22,413 nt of DNA from Pleurocapsa sp. MO_226.B13 (GTDB lineage: Bacteria; Cyanobacteriota; Cyanobacteriia; Cyanobacteriales; Xenococcaceae). The position numbers were made by a program, and so were the translations under genes. The stretch spans positions 1-22,413 of the forward strand of contig JASJEI010000347.1 of the NCBI GenBank assembly GCA_030064795.1, written 5' to 3'. The notes beneath the pieces were generated by a model. The model saw only the letters and a list, made by a program, of their open reading frames with translations. It made no database searches and was not told the DNA's origin. This document shows positions 9,404 to 16,145 of this stretch, piece by piece. Each line of letters opens with the position of its first letter. Position 1 is the first letter of the stretch.

Positions 9404-9740
9404 TACATATTACGCTTCTTTGGAACTGAAAAGCTTTTGTAGGAGCTTTGATCTGATGTCCAAAATGCTTATGTATAGAGACTCTAATTCTGCTTTATTT
9501 TTTCTGGATAAACAGACAGGTTTTCAACAAAAAGATATGGGCATCATCTAGTTTTTTTTGGTAAAGACACGATAAACGTATCCAATTTAATTGTCTCTTG
9601 TGTTAAGAGAATGCAAATAACAAAATAAAAAAAATTAACTTAACGTAAATTCGGAATAAGCTGAACCTTTCATTCTTCTTTGGCTTAAAATACTATTCCT
9701 CTATAAAATCAGTGGCTAAATTGTCTTAACCAGAATCCCT
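9404..9740. other. AT-rich non-coding region upstream of the TPR operon
   Basis: No coding frame of note is present. The stretch should carry the promoter of the minus-strand TPR/FecR operon. A small hairpin, TCTCTT and AAGAGA with a 5-base loop, lies at 9594-9610. I cannot assign a promoter with confidence. Confidence 0.4.
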
Positions 9741-9925
9741 TAGCGGGACTTAGACAAAAAAAACAAGCAAACAGCTTCAAACCCAAGTAGGACAATGGAT
9801 ATACACCAAGCAGCAAAAAATCGCTGAAACCCAAGTATATCAAGAAAACAAATAAATTCGAGTAAAAATAATACTATGTATGGGTTTGAGGCTGTTTTTG
9901 ACTAACAAATGTCTAAGTCCCGCTA
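9741..9925. mobile_element. 185-bp MITE-like element with 45-bp inverted ends
   Basis: The outermost 16 bases are a perfect inverted repeat (TAGCGGGACTTAGACA at 9741-9756, its complement at 9910-9925). A second paired block, ACAGCttCAAACCCA at 9771-9785 against 9881-9895, lies at the same distance from each end, so both arms are 45 bp. The outer TA at each end would fit a TA target duplication as made by IS630/Tc1-mariner elements. A short frame at about 9757-9855 gives a Q/K-rich peptide that could be a transposase remnant, but I do not recognise it. No transposase gene is present, so it would be non-autonomous. The family assignment is inference. Confidence 0.6.
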
Positions 9926-9978
9926 CCCAATTACCCAATTACCCATATACCTAACAACCCAGCTACCCAGCTATCTAT
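9923..9978. repeat. Tandem 8-bp array, consensus (C/T)TACCCA(A/G)
   Basis: Seven successive octamers follow without gaps: CTACCCAA, TTACCCAA, TTACCCAT, ATACCTAA, CAACCCAG, CTACCCAG and CTATCTAT. One more ATACCCAG lies out of register at 10006-10013. The array touches the right end of the MITE-like element and lies just after the 3' end of the minus-strand polymerase gene. The same octamer recurs around the parA operon about 4.3 kb away. Confidence 0.85.
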
Positions 9979-10021
9979 AAATAAAGTCAGTTAAAATCAG
10001 AAACAATACCCAGAAAGACTT

Positions 10022-11860
10022 TCAGCTCCAATACTTGCCTACTTTGATATCGACAACCACTGGCACAGGGTTAAGTAGTATTTGTCCCGCCTCAATCATC
10101 ACTGATTGCAAAACTCGAGCCGTATATTCAGCTAAATTTTCTCTAACTTCAATCACTAACTGATCGTATGCCGTAAGCACTAGATGAGCATCTAACTTTT
10201 GCTGGGTACATTGTCTGTGCCAGTTAAAAATAGCTTGCTTTAAAATGTCAGCACAGTCAGCCTGAATTGAATAGTTGATAATCTGGTTTAACTTGGGTTT
10301 CTTCTGTGACCAAATATTGACTCTACCTAAACTAGATTCGGCCTGTTGCTGTCCCTGCTGCCAGCTAAGACGGCATTTTTGATGATAGTCCTCAATCTCA
10401 GGATACAGGTCAAAGAACATTGCTCTTAACTCCTTTGAACGTTCTAAAGTGAGATAGGTGTTAAACTTCTGGGCAGCATTAAGGCGAAAGTTCTCTGCTC
10501 CCATGCCGTAGATTAAACCTAGATTTAAAATCTTGCCTAACTTGCGCTGCTGTGGGATCAGATCTTCAATCTCACAGTCATAGATATAAGATGCGGTTAA
10601 AGCATGAATATCTTCCCCCCGTTGAAATGCTTCAATGAGAGTAGGGACATTCATAGTCTTAGCTGCTAACCTCAGCTCAATTTGAGAATAGTCCGCATCA
10701 ACTAGTAGATAACCCGCTTCTGCTCCAAAACAGTTCCGAATCTTGGGATTCTTTGGTACATTGCTCAAATTTGGTTCGTGGCAGCTGGTTCGTCCTGTCC
10801 TTGTCCCAATTTGCCACCAGTTACCCCTTAACCTATTATCTGCCTCGATATGTGACTCAAACCCTTTGAGAAAAGTATTGATAGTTGTGTTTAAACTGCG
10901 GTACTTTAGTATCTTTGCCATAATCGGATAGTCTTTTGCCAGATCGATCAAAACATTACTATTGGTAGACTTTATATCTACCTGGTAATTTTGAAGACTA
11001 TCGAGTAGCTGTTTAGAAGAAGCAATGTTGAAACTACGTCCTAGCTCTTGATAAATCTCTCGAGCTAAGCGATCGCGTTGCTGTTCGTAATCTTGTCTCA
11101 CCTGATGCCATCGTTTGAGGTCTAGATAAATTCCTCGGCTTTGCATCTTAGCCAATGGAATCAGACAAGAATATTCAAGGATAGCTATCTGCGTAAGACT
11201 TGCTAATTCTAATTGGTGTTGCAGTTGAGGTAATATCTTAGCCAGAATTCCCGCATCATTAGCTGCATACTGTAACTGGGCCTGAGATAGTCTGCCACCC
11301 CAATTAGAATTTTGTTCTACTTTATCTAGTCTGAGGTTGAGTAGTTCATTGACCATAAACTGTAAACTAGCCTGTCTGGTTGCTCCAGCTTTTAAGATTT
11401 CAAACCCGAGCATGGTACACATAACTGGCTCATTAACTTCAATCCCTTCTGCCTCTAGCATCAAGATATCAAACTTGAGATTGTGTCCCACCTTTAAGAT
11501 CTGAGAATTAGCCAATAGTCTTTGTAAGCTAGTTCTATCGCTAATTTGAGACAGCTCTACGATTAATACAGGTGCGTCCTCGCTGTAGGCTAACTGCACA
11601 GTTTTAACCATGCCAGGAGCAGGAGTCAGCCCTTTGGTTTCAGTGTCTAAGGTGACAAAGCAGCTTTCTTGTTCTATTTTTGTTACCCACCTATCTAATT
11701 CTCGATCGCGATCGATTACCAAATAATCGAAGTTATGTTCTTTGCGCCGACCTAATCGAGTCAGTAAAATTATGCTTTGCTCTTTACTATAAAAACTAAA
11801 TCTTTGGTCTGTCATTGCGCCCAATCTAATTACCATATATTTCTTGTCAAGACATGGCAA
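10022..11860 (-). CDS. Family A DNA polymerase with 3'-5' exonuclease, no 5' nuclease (plasmid/phage type)
   Basis: The 612-residue protein has a DEDDy proofreading domain: DTE at 72-74 (Exo I), N127/D131 in GHNLKFD (Exo II) and Y198/D202 in YAAND (Exo III). The polymerase domain has motif A DYSQIELR with D390, an O-helix with R439, K443, L447 and Y451, and motif C with D566. The 5' nuclease domain of chromosomal Pol I (about 300 residues) is absent. L447 aligns with E. coli F762, and motif C reads YDQ where HDE is usual. Short polymerases of this kind occur on cyanobacterial plasmids and in phages. Starts at residues 1, 9 and 16 are all possible; no strong ribosome site decides. It is divergent from the conjugation/partition genes. 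A replication or repair role for the element is inferred. Confidence 0.9.
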   Translation of the reverse strand: MPCLDKKYMVIRLGAMTDQRFSFYSKEQSIILLTRLGRRKEHNFDYLVIDRDRELDRWVTKIEQESCFVTLDTETKGLTPAPGMVKTVQLAYSEDAPVLIVELSQISDRTSLQRLLANSQILKVGHNLKFDILMLEAEGIEVNEPVMCTMLGFEILKAGATRQASLQFMVNELLNLRLDKVEQNSNWGGRLSQAQLQYAANDAGILAKILPQLQHQLELASLTQIAILEYSCLIPLAKMQSRGIYLDLKRWHQVRQDYEQQRDRLAREIYQELGRSFNIASSKQLLDSLQNYQVDIKSTNSNVLIDLAKDYPIMAKILKYRSLNTTINTFLKGFESHIEADNRLRGNWWQIGTRTGRTSCHEPNLSNVPKNPKIRNCFGAEAGYLLVDADYSQIELRLAAKTMNVPTLIEAFQRGEDIHALTASYIYDCEIEDLIPQQRKLGKILNLGLIYGMGAENFRLNAAQKFNTYLTLERSKELRAMFFDLYPEIEDYHQKCRLSWQQGQQQAESSLGRVNIWSQKKPKLNQIINYSIQADCADILKQAIFNWHRQCTQQKLDAHLVLTAYDQLVIEVRENLAEYTARVLQSVMIEAGQILLNPVPVVVDIKVGKYWS

Positions 11861-11889
11861 TAAAAGCTCTTAGCCATTAGCTTTTAGCT
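11861..11889. repeat. Heptamer-type repeat TAAAAGCTCTTAGC
   Basis: Read on the minus strand this is a run of AGCTAAA/AGCTAAG-like heptamers. It is an inverted relative of the array at 12254-12295 and lies next to the polymerase start. Heptameric STRR sequences are known from cyanobacteria. Confidence 0.5.
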
Positions 11890-11891
11890 AT

Positions 11892-11936
11892 CAGATAATC
11901 TCAAATTAATCCTAGTACTTTCGGTCGGATTATCTG
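11892..11936. promoter_or_regulatory. Inverted repeat in the divergent intergenic region
   Basis: CAGATAATC at 11892-11900 is matched by its exact complement GATTATCTG at 11928-11936. The 9-bp arms are 27 bases apart, between the polymerase start and the plus-strand genes. A regulator site serving the divergent promoters is possible. No regulator gene is adjacent. Confidence 0.3.
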
Positions 11937-11992
11937 TAGGTCAAGTGTAATCAAACAGGTCTAAATATCAACCCAAGATAAGCTAAATCATA

Positions 11993-12181
11993 ATGCGATC
12001 GAGCCTGGTTAGTCGCTATCTTTGGGATGCAAATAGCTGCAAACATATTTCTGCCATGTCCCGAAATCTAATTAATAAAAAAATATTTCTGATGCTGATG
12101 GCGACAGCCATGTTAATAAGTGCCTGGGTGCTTCCTACCTGGTTGCGACAATTCCAGCTGATTAAGGGACTTTTTACTTAG
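11993..12181 (+). CDS. Possible small membrane protein
   Basis: A 62-codon frame starts at an ATG inside a GCGATCG sequence. Residues about 30-51 (IFLMLMATAMLISAWVLPTW) form a single hydrophobic segment preceded by KK, which fits a small inner-membrane protein. A second ATG at 12056 would give a 41-residue version beginning just before the membrane segment. No convincing ribosome site precedes either. It lies upstream of the coupling ATPase on the same strand. I do not recognise the sequence, and it may be chance. Confidence 0.35.
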   Translation: MRSSLVSRYLWDANSCKHISAMSRNLINKKIFLMLMATAMLISAWVLPTWLRQFQLIKGLFT

Positions 12182-12253
12182 GGTATTGCTGAATCGGAGC
12201 ATGAAAGTTACTCAACTACAAAAGTAAATTAATTTGAGTAGAATTCCTTGAAA

Positions 12254-12295
12254 ACTAAAAGCTAAGAGCTAAAAGCTAAGAGCTAAGAGCTACAA
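12254..12295. repeat. Heptamer tandem repeat (STRR type), GCTAAGA/GCTAAAA
   Basis: Six 7-bp units run in register: ACTAAAA, GCTAAGA, GCTAAAA, GCTAAGA, GCTAAGA and GCTACAA. This fits the short tandemly repeated repetitive heptamers described in cyanobacteria. It lies 55 bases before the coupling-ATPase start. Confidence 0.85.
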
Positions 12296-12349
12296 ACCAA
12301 AAAATTTTATACGTCATACCTGAAATCAGAAACGCCTTTACTTAGAATC

Positions 12350-14221
12350 ATGACCGACCACTTTTCAAAACCGACTTTAACCGCACGAGCAACCCAGGCG
12401 ACCACCGTGGCCACTCCTCAACCTCAGCTCAAGCTCTGGGAAACAGAACTCTTTCAACTCTCAGCTATGGGTGCAGTCGTGGCATTCTTGATGTTATGGG
12501 CTTCCCTTAGCAAAAGACAGCCTAAACTAACCACGGCTCGGATGGCTAATCGTTGGGATAAACTTAATGCCACTAAGCTAGCGTTCAAATGTATGCAGGC
12601 TACAGCTAAGGGCGTGCCATACCCTAGTGCTATGTGGTGTGGCACGCCTCAATACAAGTACAAATTCTTAGGTGTCAAATGGGCATCTAAGTTACAGACC
12701 ATACTACACAACACGATGCCTACCATGTGGCTACCCGATATTGGTCGGGGAACGTTGGTTCTTGGCGCACCTGGTTCGGGTAAAACCTTTTCTACCATTG
12801 ACCGTATGCTTGAGTCCGCTTTTGCCCAAGGCTTTAGTGTCTTACTCTACGACAAGAAGGGCGACCAGATGAAGCTACATACTTCTTTGGCATCTCGCTA
12901 TGGCTATACCGTAGATGTCTTTGCCCCTGGAGGAGTAGGGCTGGAAAAAGATGAAGACCCGAATACGCCTGGTGGGGATTATACCTGTGTCATTAACCCT
13001 CTAGACTTCATGAAAGATCCCCGTGATGCTACTACTGCTGGTGAACTAGCCAAGATTTTTATCGACTCTCAAGGAAGAGGTGATGGTAAGAATGATTTCT
13101 TCTCTCAAACAGGAGTCATGTTGGCCAAGGGTCTGATGCAGCTAGCCAAATTCAGCATCTATCCAGATTTGCCAATGGTCTATGCCATTACCCAGTTACC
13201 TAACCTAGTCAAACGCCTAGATTGGGCAGTTCGACGGAATGATGACAAAAAGCTTGACCCTTGGATTGCGGCTACTATTTCCAACTTCCTCTCCTCTAAA
13301 GAATCAGAAAAAACCGCAGCTTCAATTAAGACTACCGCTGAGATTACCTTTAGTGGATTTATTCAAAACGACCTTTTATCCTGCATGATTGGTAGAAGTA
13401 CTATTCCCCTCTATCTCAAGCCCAAGCAACTATTAGTCATGAAGTTAGATGACCGTAGGCGATCGGCGATCGCTCCTTTAATTACGATGTGTATGCACTT
13501 GAGCATAGTAGAAAACCTATCCCAAAAGCGAACCAATCCTTTTGTGTACTGTATTGATGAAGCTCCTAGTCTTGGAGTATTTGCCAAATTAAGCGAATTT
13601 ATTAACGAGTACCGCTCCAACGGTGGCGTTCCTATTATCGGAGCGCAAAGCTTAAATCAGTTTTATGAGCTATACGGAGACAAACGAGGTAAGGCTCTAG
13701 TCTCTGGTCTTTATACTCATATTCTCTTCGGACCCAATGATTCGGGTACCGCAGAGGAATACAGTAAAAAGTTTGGCAATCAAACCATTACCACTACCTC
13801 CGTATCCCGTTCCTATGGAAAAAGTGGAGCTTCCACTTCAACCAGTAAACAGATTCATCAAGTCCCCCTCATCAGTGTCGATCGGATTGAAAGATTTCCT
13901 CAAGGTAAAGCTATTATTGCCAACCCTGGCTATGGAGATAAGAACGATACTAAAAGACCGATTATGGGTAGCATTGGCGTACCTTTAGAAGATATTAAAC
14001 GAGAAAATGAAGCCCAAGAAGTGATTTGGAAGCAGAAGATTCGTCCTGCTCTAGCAGCAAGAATGATCGAGATTAAAGAGCAACAGCAACGAGCTGATTG
14101 TATAGATCTCAGCAAACTTAATGCCAAAGATAAGCAAGACTGGACGACCGAACAGTTAGAGTTGAGATTGGCTGCTGCTGAAGAATTACTGCCCATGCCT
14201 CCAAGTGAAAGTCAATCTTAA
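12350..14221 (+). CDS. VirD4/TraD-type coupling ATPase (type IV conjugation)
   Basis: The 623-residue protein has one membrane segment near residues 33-54, a Walker A motif GAPGSGKT at 139-146, a Walker B motif FVYCIDEA with D403/E404, and a C-terminal region typical of TraD/TraG/VirD4 ATPases (GGVPIIGAQSLNQ, ILFGPNDSGTAEEYSKKFG). These enzymes form hexamers at the inner membrane, dock the relaxase-bound plasmid and pump it into the mating channel. The length fits the family. No relaxase or mating-channel gene is in the window, so they would lie elsewhere or the protein may serve another DNA-translocation role. It stops 205 bases before parA. Two in-register octamers, TTACCCAG and TTACCTAA, are embedded at 13188-13203. 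Family assignment is firm; activity in conjugation is inferred. Confidence 0.9.
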   Translation: MTDHFSKPTLTARATQATTVATPQPQLKLWETELFQLSAMGAVVAFLMLWASLSKRQPKLTTARMANRWDKLNATKLAFKCMQATAKGVPYPSAMWCGTPQYKYKFLGVKWASKLQTILHNTMPTMWLPDIGRGTLVLGAPGSGKTFSTIDRMLESAFAQGFSVLLYDKKGDQMKLHTSLASRYGYTVDVFAPGGVGLEKDEDPNTPGGDYTCVINPLDFMKDPRDATTAGELAKIFIDSQGRGDGKNDFFSQTGVMLAKGLMQLAKFSIYPDLPMVYAITQLPNLVKRLDWAVRRNDDKKLDPWIAATISNFLSSKESEKTAASIKTTAEITFSGFIQNDLLSCMIGRSTIPLYLKPKQLLVMKLDDRRRSAIAPLITMCMHLSIVENLSQKRTNPFVYCIDEAPSLGVFAKLSEFINEYRSNGGVPIIGAQSLNQFYELYGDKRGKALVSGLYTHILFGPNDSGTAEEYSKKFGNQTITTTSVSRSYGKSGASTSTSKQIHQVPLISVDRIERFPQGKAIIANPGYGDKNDTKRPIMGSIGVPLEDIKRENEAQEVIWKQKIRPALAARMIEIKEQQQRADCIDLSKLNAKDKQDWTTEQLELRLAAAEELLPMPPSESQS

Positions 14222-14258
14222 AATCGCTGAATTCATTACCCACAGGCTCTTTTAAAAA

Positions 14259-14418
14259 TATACACGATACCCAGTTACCCAGGTTTATATTTTACTTTAC
14301 TCCTGGTATTCAAGCTTTTAGGATACCCAGGTATCTTGGTTTATATAAACAAACATTACAAGTAACCCAGATACCAAACTAACTTGCTATCTTAGATACC
14401 GTAAACCCGACTAGCAAG
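14259..14418. repeat. 8-bp-register degenerate array upstream of parA, candidate centromere (parC/parS)
   Basis: Octamers ATACCCAG at 14267, TTACCCAG at 14275, ATACCCAG at 14323 and TAACCCAG at 14363 all share one 8-bp register, and most units between them can be read as degenerate copies (GTATCTTG, ATTACAAG, CTAACTTG, GATACCGT, AAACCCGA). GTTTATAT recurs at 14283 and 14339, exactly seven units apart. GATACC-CA-GGTATC at 14322-14335 is a perfect dyad. Type Ib partition operons such as parFGH carry their centromere upstream of parA as short repeats bound by the RHH partner, so this is the natural candidate here. Binding is inferred. Confidence 0.6.
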
Positions 14419-14420
14419 TT
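14381..14420. promoter_or_regulatory. Inverted repeat just before parA, candidate operator
   Basis: AACTTGCTA at 14381-14389 has its exact complement TAGCAAGTT at 14412-14420, six bases before the parA ATG. The arms overlap the octamer units CTAACTTG and CTAGCAAG. Autoregulation by the RHH protein is the usual mode in type Ib operons, and a leader hairpin that limits ParA translation is another option. Both are inference. Confidence 0.4.
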
Positions 14421-14426
14421 ATTAAA

Positions 14427-15053
14427 ATGAAAAGTGCTAGACAGATCATCACTGTTACTGGGTATAAAGGGGGAGTTGCCAAAAGTACTACAGCTATTCA
14501 TTTGGCTGATTATTTAAGCGATTTTGGTCCAACTTTGATAGTTGATTGCGACCAAAACCGTACTGCCTTGTCCCGATATCAGAAAAACCTGCAAACAAAT
14601 GATAAAAAGCTTCCATTCATGGTGGTTCCCGAAAAAGCGGCGGCGATGCACGTAGCAGATTACAAATACATCGTCATCGATACCCCTGCCAGACCCAATA
14701 CCGATGACCTAAAAGATTTGGCAGCAGGAGCAAACCTTTTAATCCTGCCTACTCAGCCAAATTCAGATAGTTTTGAGCCGATGATGGAAACGGCAAAAGA
14801 TATGGGAAATGCTCCATATAAATTTTTAATCTGTATTGTTCCTCCTTATCCCAGTACTAGTGGCAAAGAAATGCAGCAGGCATTAATAGAAGCCGAGCTG
14901 CCAGTTTTTAATCAGACTATTCGCCGAGCTGTAGGCTTTCAAAAAGCAGGAGATAAGAGTACAACTGTTCGATATTTGACTGGTGAGAAAAAGCTTTGGC
15001 AAGATTACAAAGCTGTCGGTCAAGAAGTTATTAGTTTTCTAAAAGATAAATAA
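14427..15053 (+). CDS. parA: ParA-type partition ATPase (small, type Ib)
   Basis: The 208-residue protein has a deviant Walker A motif KGGVAKST at 14-21 with the signature lysine, the A' aspartate at about D40 (LIVDCDQN) and Walker B at 81-87 (YIVIDTP). There is no N-terminal helix-turn-helix. That and the length match the short ParF-like ATPases of type Ib systems. These ATPases bind non-specific DNA or polymerise in the ATP state and move plasmid copies when stimulated by their centromere-binding partner. The stop TAA shares its last base with the ATG of the RHH gene, so the two are coupled. No strong ribosome site is seen before the ATG. A reverse-oriented ATACCCAG octamer lies within its early codons at 14458-14465. 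Confidence 0.9.
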   Translation: MKSARQIITVTGYKGGVAKSTTAIHLADYLSDFGPTLIVDCDQNRTALSRYQKNLQTNDKKLPFMVVPEKAAAMHVADYKYIVIDTPARPNTDDLKDLAAGANLLILPTQPNSDSFEPMMETAKDMGNAPYKFLICIVPPYPSTSGKEMQQALIEAELPVFNQTIRRAVGFQKAGDKSTTVRYLTGEKKLWQDYKAVGQEVISFLKDK

Positions 15054-15370
15054 TGAGCATTAAAGATATCATCTCAAAAGCCAAGTCCAGCGATTACAAC
15101 CCAGACACCTCAGAACCCGATTCACAAGATACCCAGGAAACCAGTAACCTAGTTACCCAGCTACCTGAAAATGTAGATACCCAGCAACCTAAAAAATCAA
15201 GTAAGAAAAAAAAGACCAAGAAGACTCTTAACCTAGAAGTACCAGCTATAGTCGGTAATTTTTGGATGGGCAAAATTAAAACAGATGGCGGTACTTTTAA
15301 AAAGATCGTCATCGATCTACTAGTCAGGAAATACGGTCTCCCAGAAGGTTTTACCAAAGAAGACCTTTAA
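15053..15370 (+). CDS. Ribbon-helix-helix centromere-binding protein (ParG-like)
   Basis: The 105-residue protein has a Ser/Thr/Gln/Asp-rich, probably disordered tail (residues 1-47), a lysine block (KKSSKKKKTKK, 47-57) and a compact C-terminus. That part fits a ribbon-helix-helix fold: strand TLNLEVP at 58-64, helix about 65-76, turn DGG, helix about 80-94 (TFKKIVIDLLVRKYG). Small RHH proteins with mobile basic N-tails are the usual partners of short ParA ATPases (ParG with ParF). The tail stimulates the ATPase, and the RHH dimer binds the centromere and operator. The gene overlaps parA by one base. Its codons 15-47 are built on the same 8-bp octamers as its presumed binding site. I infer the fold from pattern alone. 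Confidence 0.7.
   Translation: MSIKDIISKAKSSDYNPDTSEPDSQDTQETSNLVTQLPENVDTQQPKKSSKKKKTKKTLNLEVPAIVGNFWMGKIKTDGGTFKKIVIDLLVRKYGLPEGFTKEDL
15097..15192. repeat. Octamer array inside the RHH coding sequence
   Basis: Twelve 8-bp units can be read without a gap from 15097, among them CAACCCAG (15097), GAACCCGA (15113), ATACCCAG (15129), GAAACCAG (15137), TAACCTAG (15145), TTACCCAG (15153) and ATACCCAG (15177). Because 8 is not a multiple of 3, the repeat passes through all three frames and yields the low-complexity residues 15-47. Confidence 0.75.
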
Positions 15371-15448
15371 ACCCATTAACCCTAGTTTCTGAGTACCCAG
15401 TAAGCTGGGTTTCCAGATATATAAATTTCTGAGTATCCAGTAACCCAG
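15369..15448. repeat. Octamer array downstream of the RHH gene
   Basis: Ten units are in register: AAACCCAT, TAACCCTA, GTTTCTGA, GTACCCAG, TAAGCTGG, GTTTCCAG, ATATATAA, ATTTCTGA, GTATCCAG and TAACCCAG. An 18-bp direct repeat (TTTCTGAGTAcCCAGTAA) starts at 15386 and 15426 with one mismatch. The register equals that of the array inside the gene (offset 272 = 34 x 8). Confidence 0.75.
15395..15412. terminator. Weak hairpin between convergent genes
   Basis: ACCCAG at 15395-15400 and CTGGGT at 15405-15410 can pair across a TAAG loop, followed by TT only. It sits between the convergent RHH and SUKH genes. The T-tract is too short for a good intrinsic terminator, and the stem may be only a by-product of the octamer repeats. 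Confidence 0.2.
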
Positions 15449-15478
15449 TAAAGTCAAACTGTTTTAAGAATAAAATAT

Positions 15479-16090
15479 TTACTTGAGGTTGCCAAAAAGC
15501 ATGGGCACAATATCTAAAAAATGAGTATTTTGTGGCTCAAGGAGAGCTAAAGAGCGACTGTCAATCTGATAATTTCCCGATTGATATTGAGCAAGCATCC
15601 AGGTCATAAAATCTTTCAAGGAAGGAGCAAGCACAAACTTGTTATTCTCATCCGTGCCAAAATTGATAACTTGACCCATTACCCCAGCGACTCCAGGGTC
15701 TAAATCGATTCCTAAATGATTACCAGCTCCATCATGGGTAAAAGGAATCCATTGGAGGTTAATATAGGTTGGTTTAATTGCATCATGGGGATATGATTCT
15801 CCTGTAATCTCCGTGGCAAAATCCTCTTCTGCTAGTTCTTGCCAAGCCATCCATTGATCGTAGATGTCACTGGTACTCAGAAAAGGTAAGCCACAAAATA
15901 ACCCAGTAGTCTCGCCTTTTTGTCCGTTATGCCGTCGGTAGCAATCCTTTACATCTTCTGGCAGTTGACAATTCAAGCTATTTTCTAATTCAATAATCTC
16001 CCCATCGTCACATCCAGAATTGAGGTCGGCTAGAACTTCTGGAAGATTCTGACCCAGCCAATTTTCTATGGTAAACCAGAGTTGTTCCAT
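15479..16090 (-). CDS. SMI1/KNR4 (SUKH-1) family protein
   Basis: The 203-residue protein carries the family signature at about residues 30-57: acidic Glu-Leu-Glu, then CQLPEDVKDCYRRHNGQ (the LP-x-x-hNG motif). The central and C-terminal parts have the usual WIPF, DGAGNHLGIDLDP and GQVINFGTD segments of the SUKH fold. SUKH proteins are widespread immunity proteins in bacterial polymorphic toxin systems and may otherwise act as protein-binding regulators. It is the last gene of a long same-strand cluster that includes other immunity-type families, and no toxin gene adjoins it. One TAACCCAG octamer lies within it at 15899-15906. Family assignment is good; the partner toxin is unknown. Confidence 0.85.
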   Translation of the reverse strand: MEQLWFTIENWLGQNLPEVLADLNSGCDDGEIIELENSLNCQLPEDVKDCYRRHNGQKGETTGLFCGLPFLSTSDIYDQWMAWQELAEEDFATEITGESYPHDAIKPTYINLQWIPFTHDGAGNHLGIDLDPGVAGVMGQVINFGTDENNKFVLAPSLKDFMTWMLAQYQSGNYQIDSRSLALLEPQNTHFLDIVPMLFGNLK

Positions 16091-16145
16091 TAAAACTTGA
16101 TTGATTTAGGTTTGAGCGAGTTAACCTTTTGCTCTTAAATTTAAC

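Noticed and set aside
9923..15448. CRISPR array
   Set aside because: The repeats are 8 bp and contiguous, with no spacers of constant length and no cas genes.
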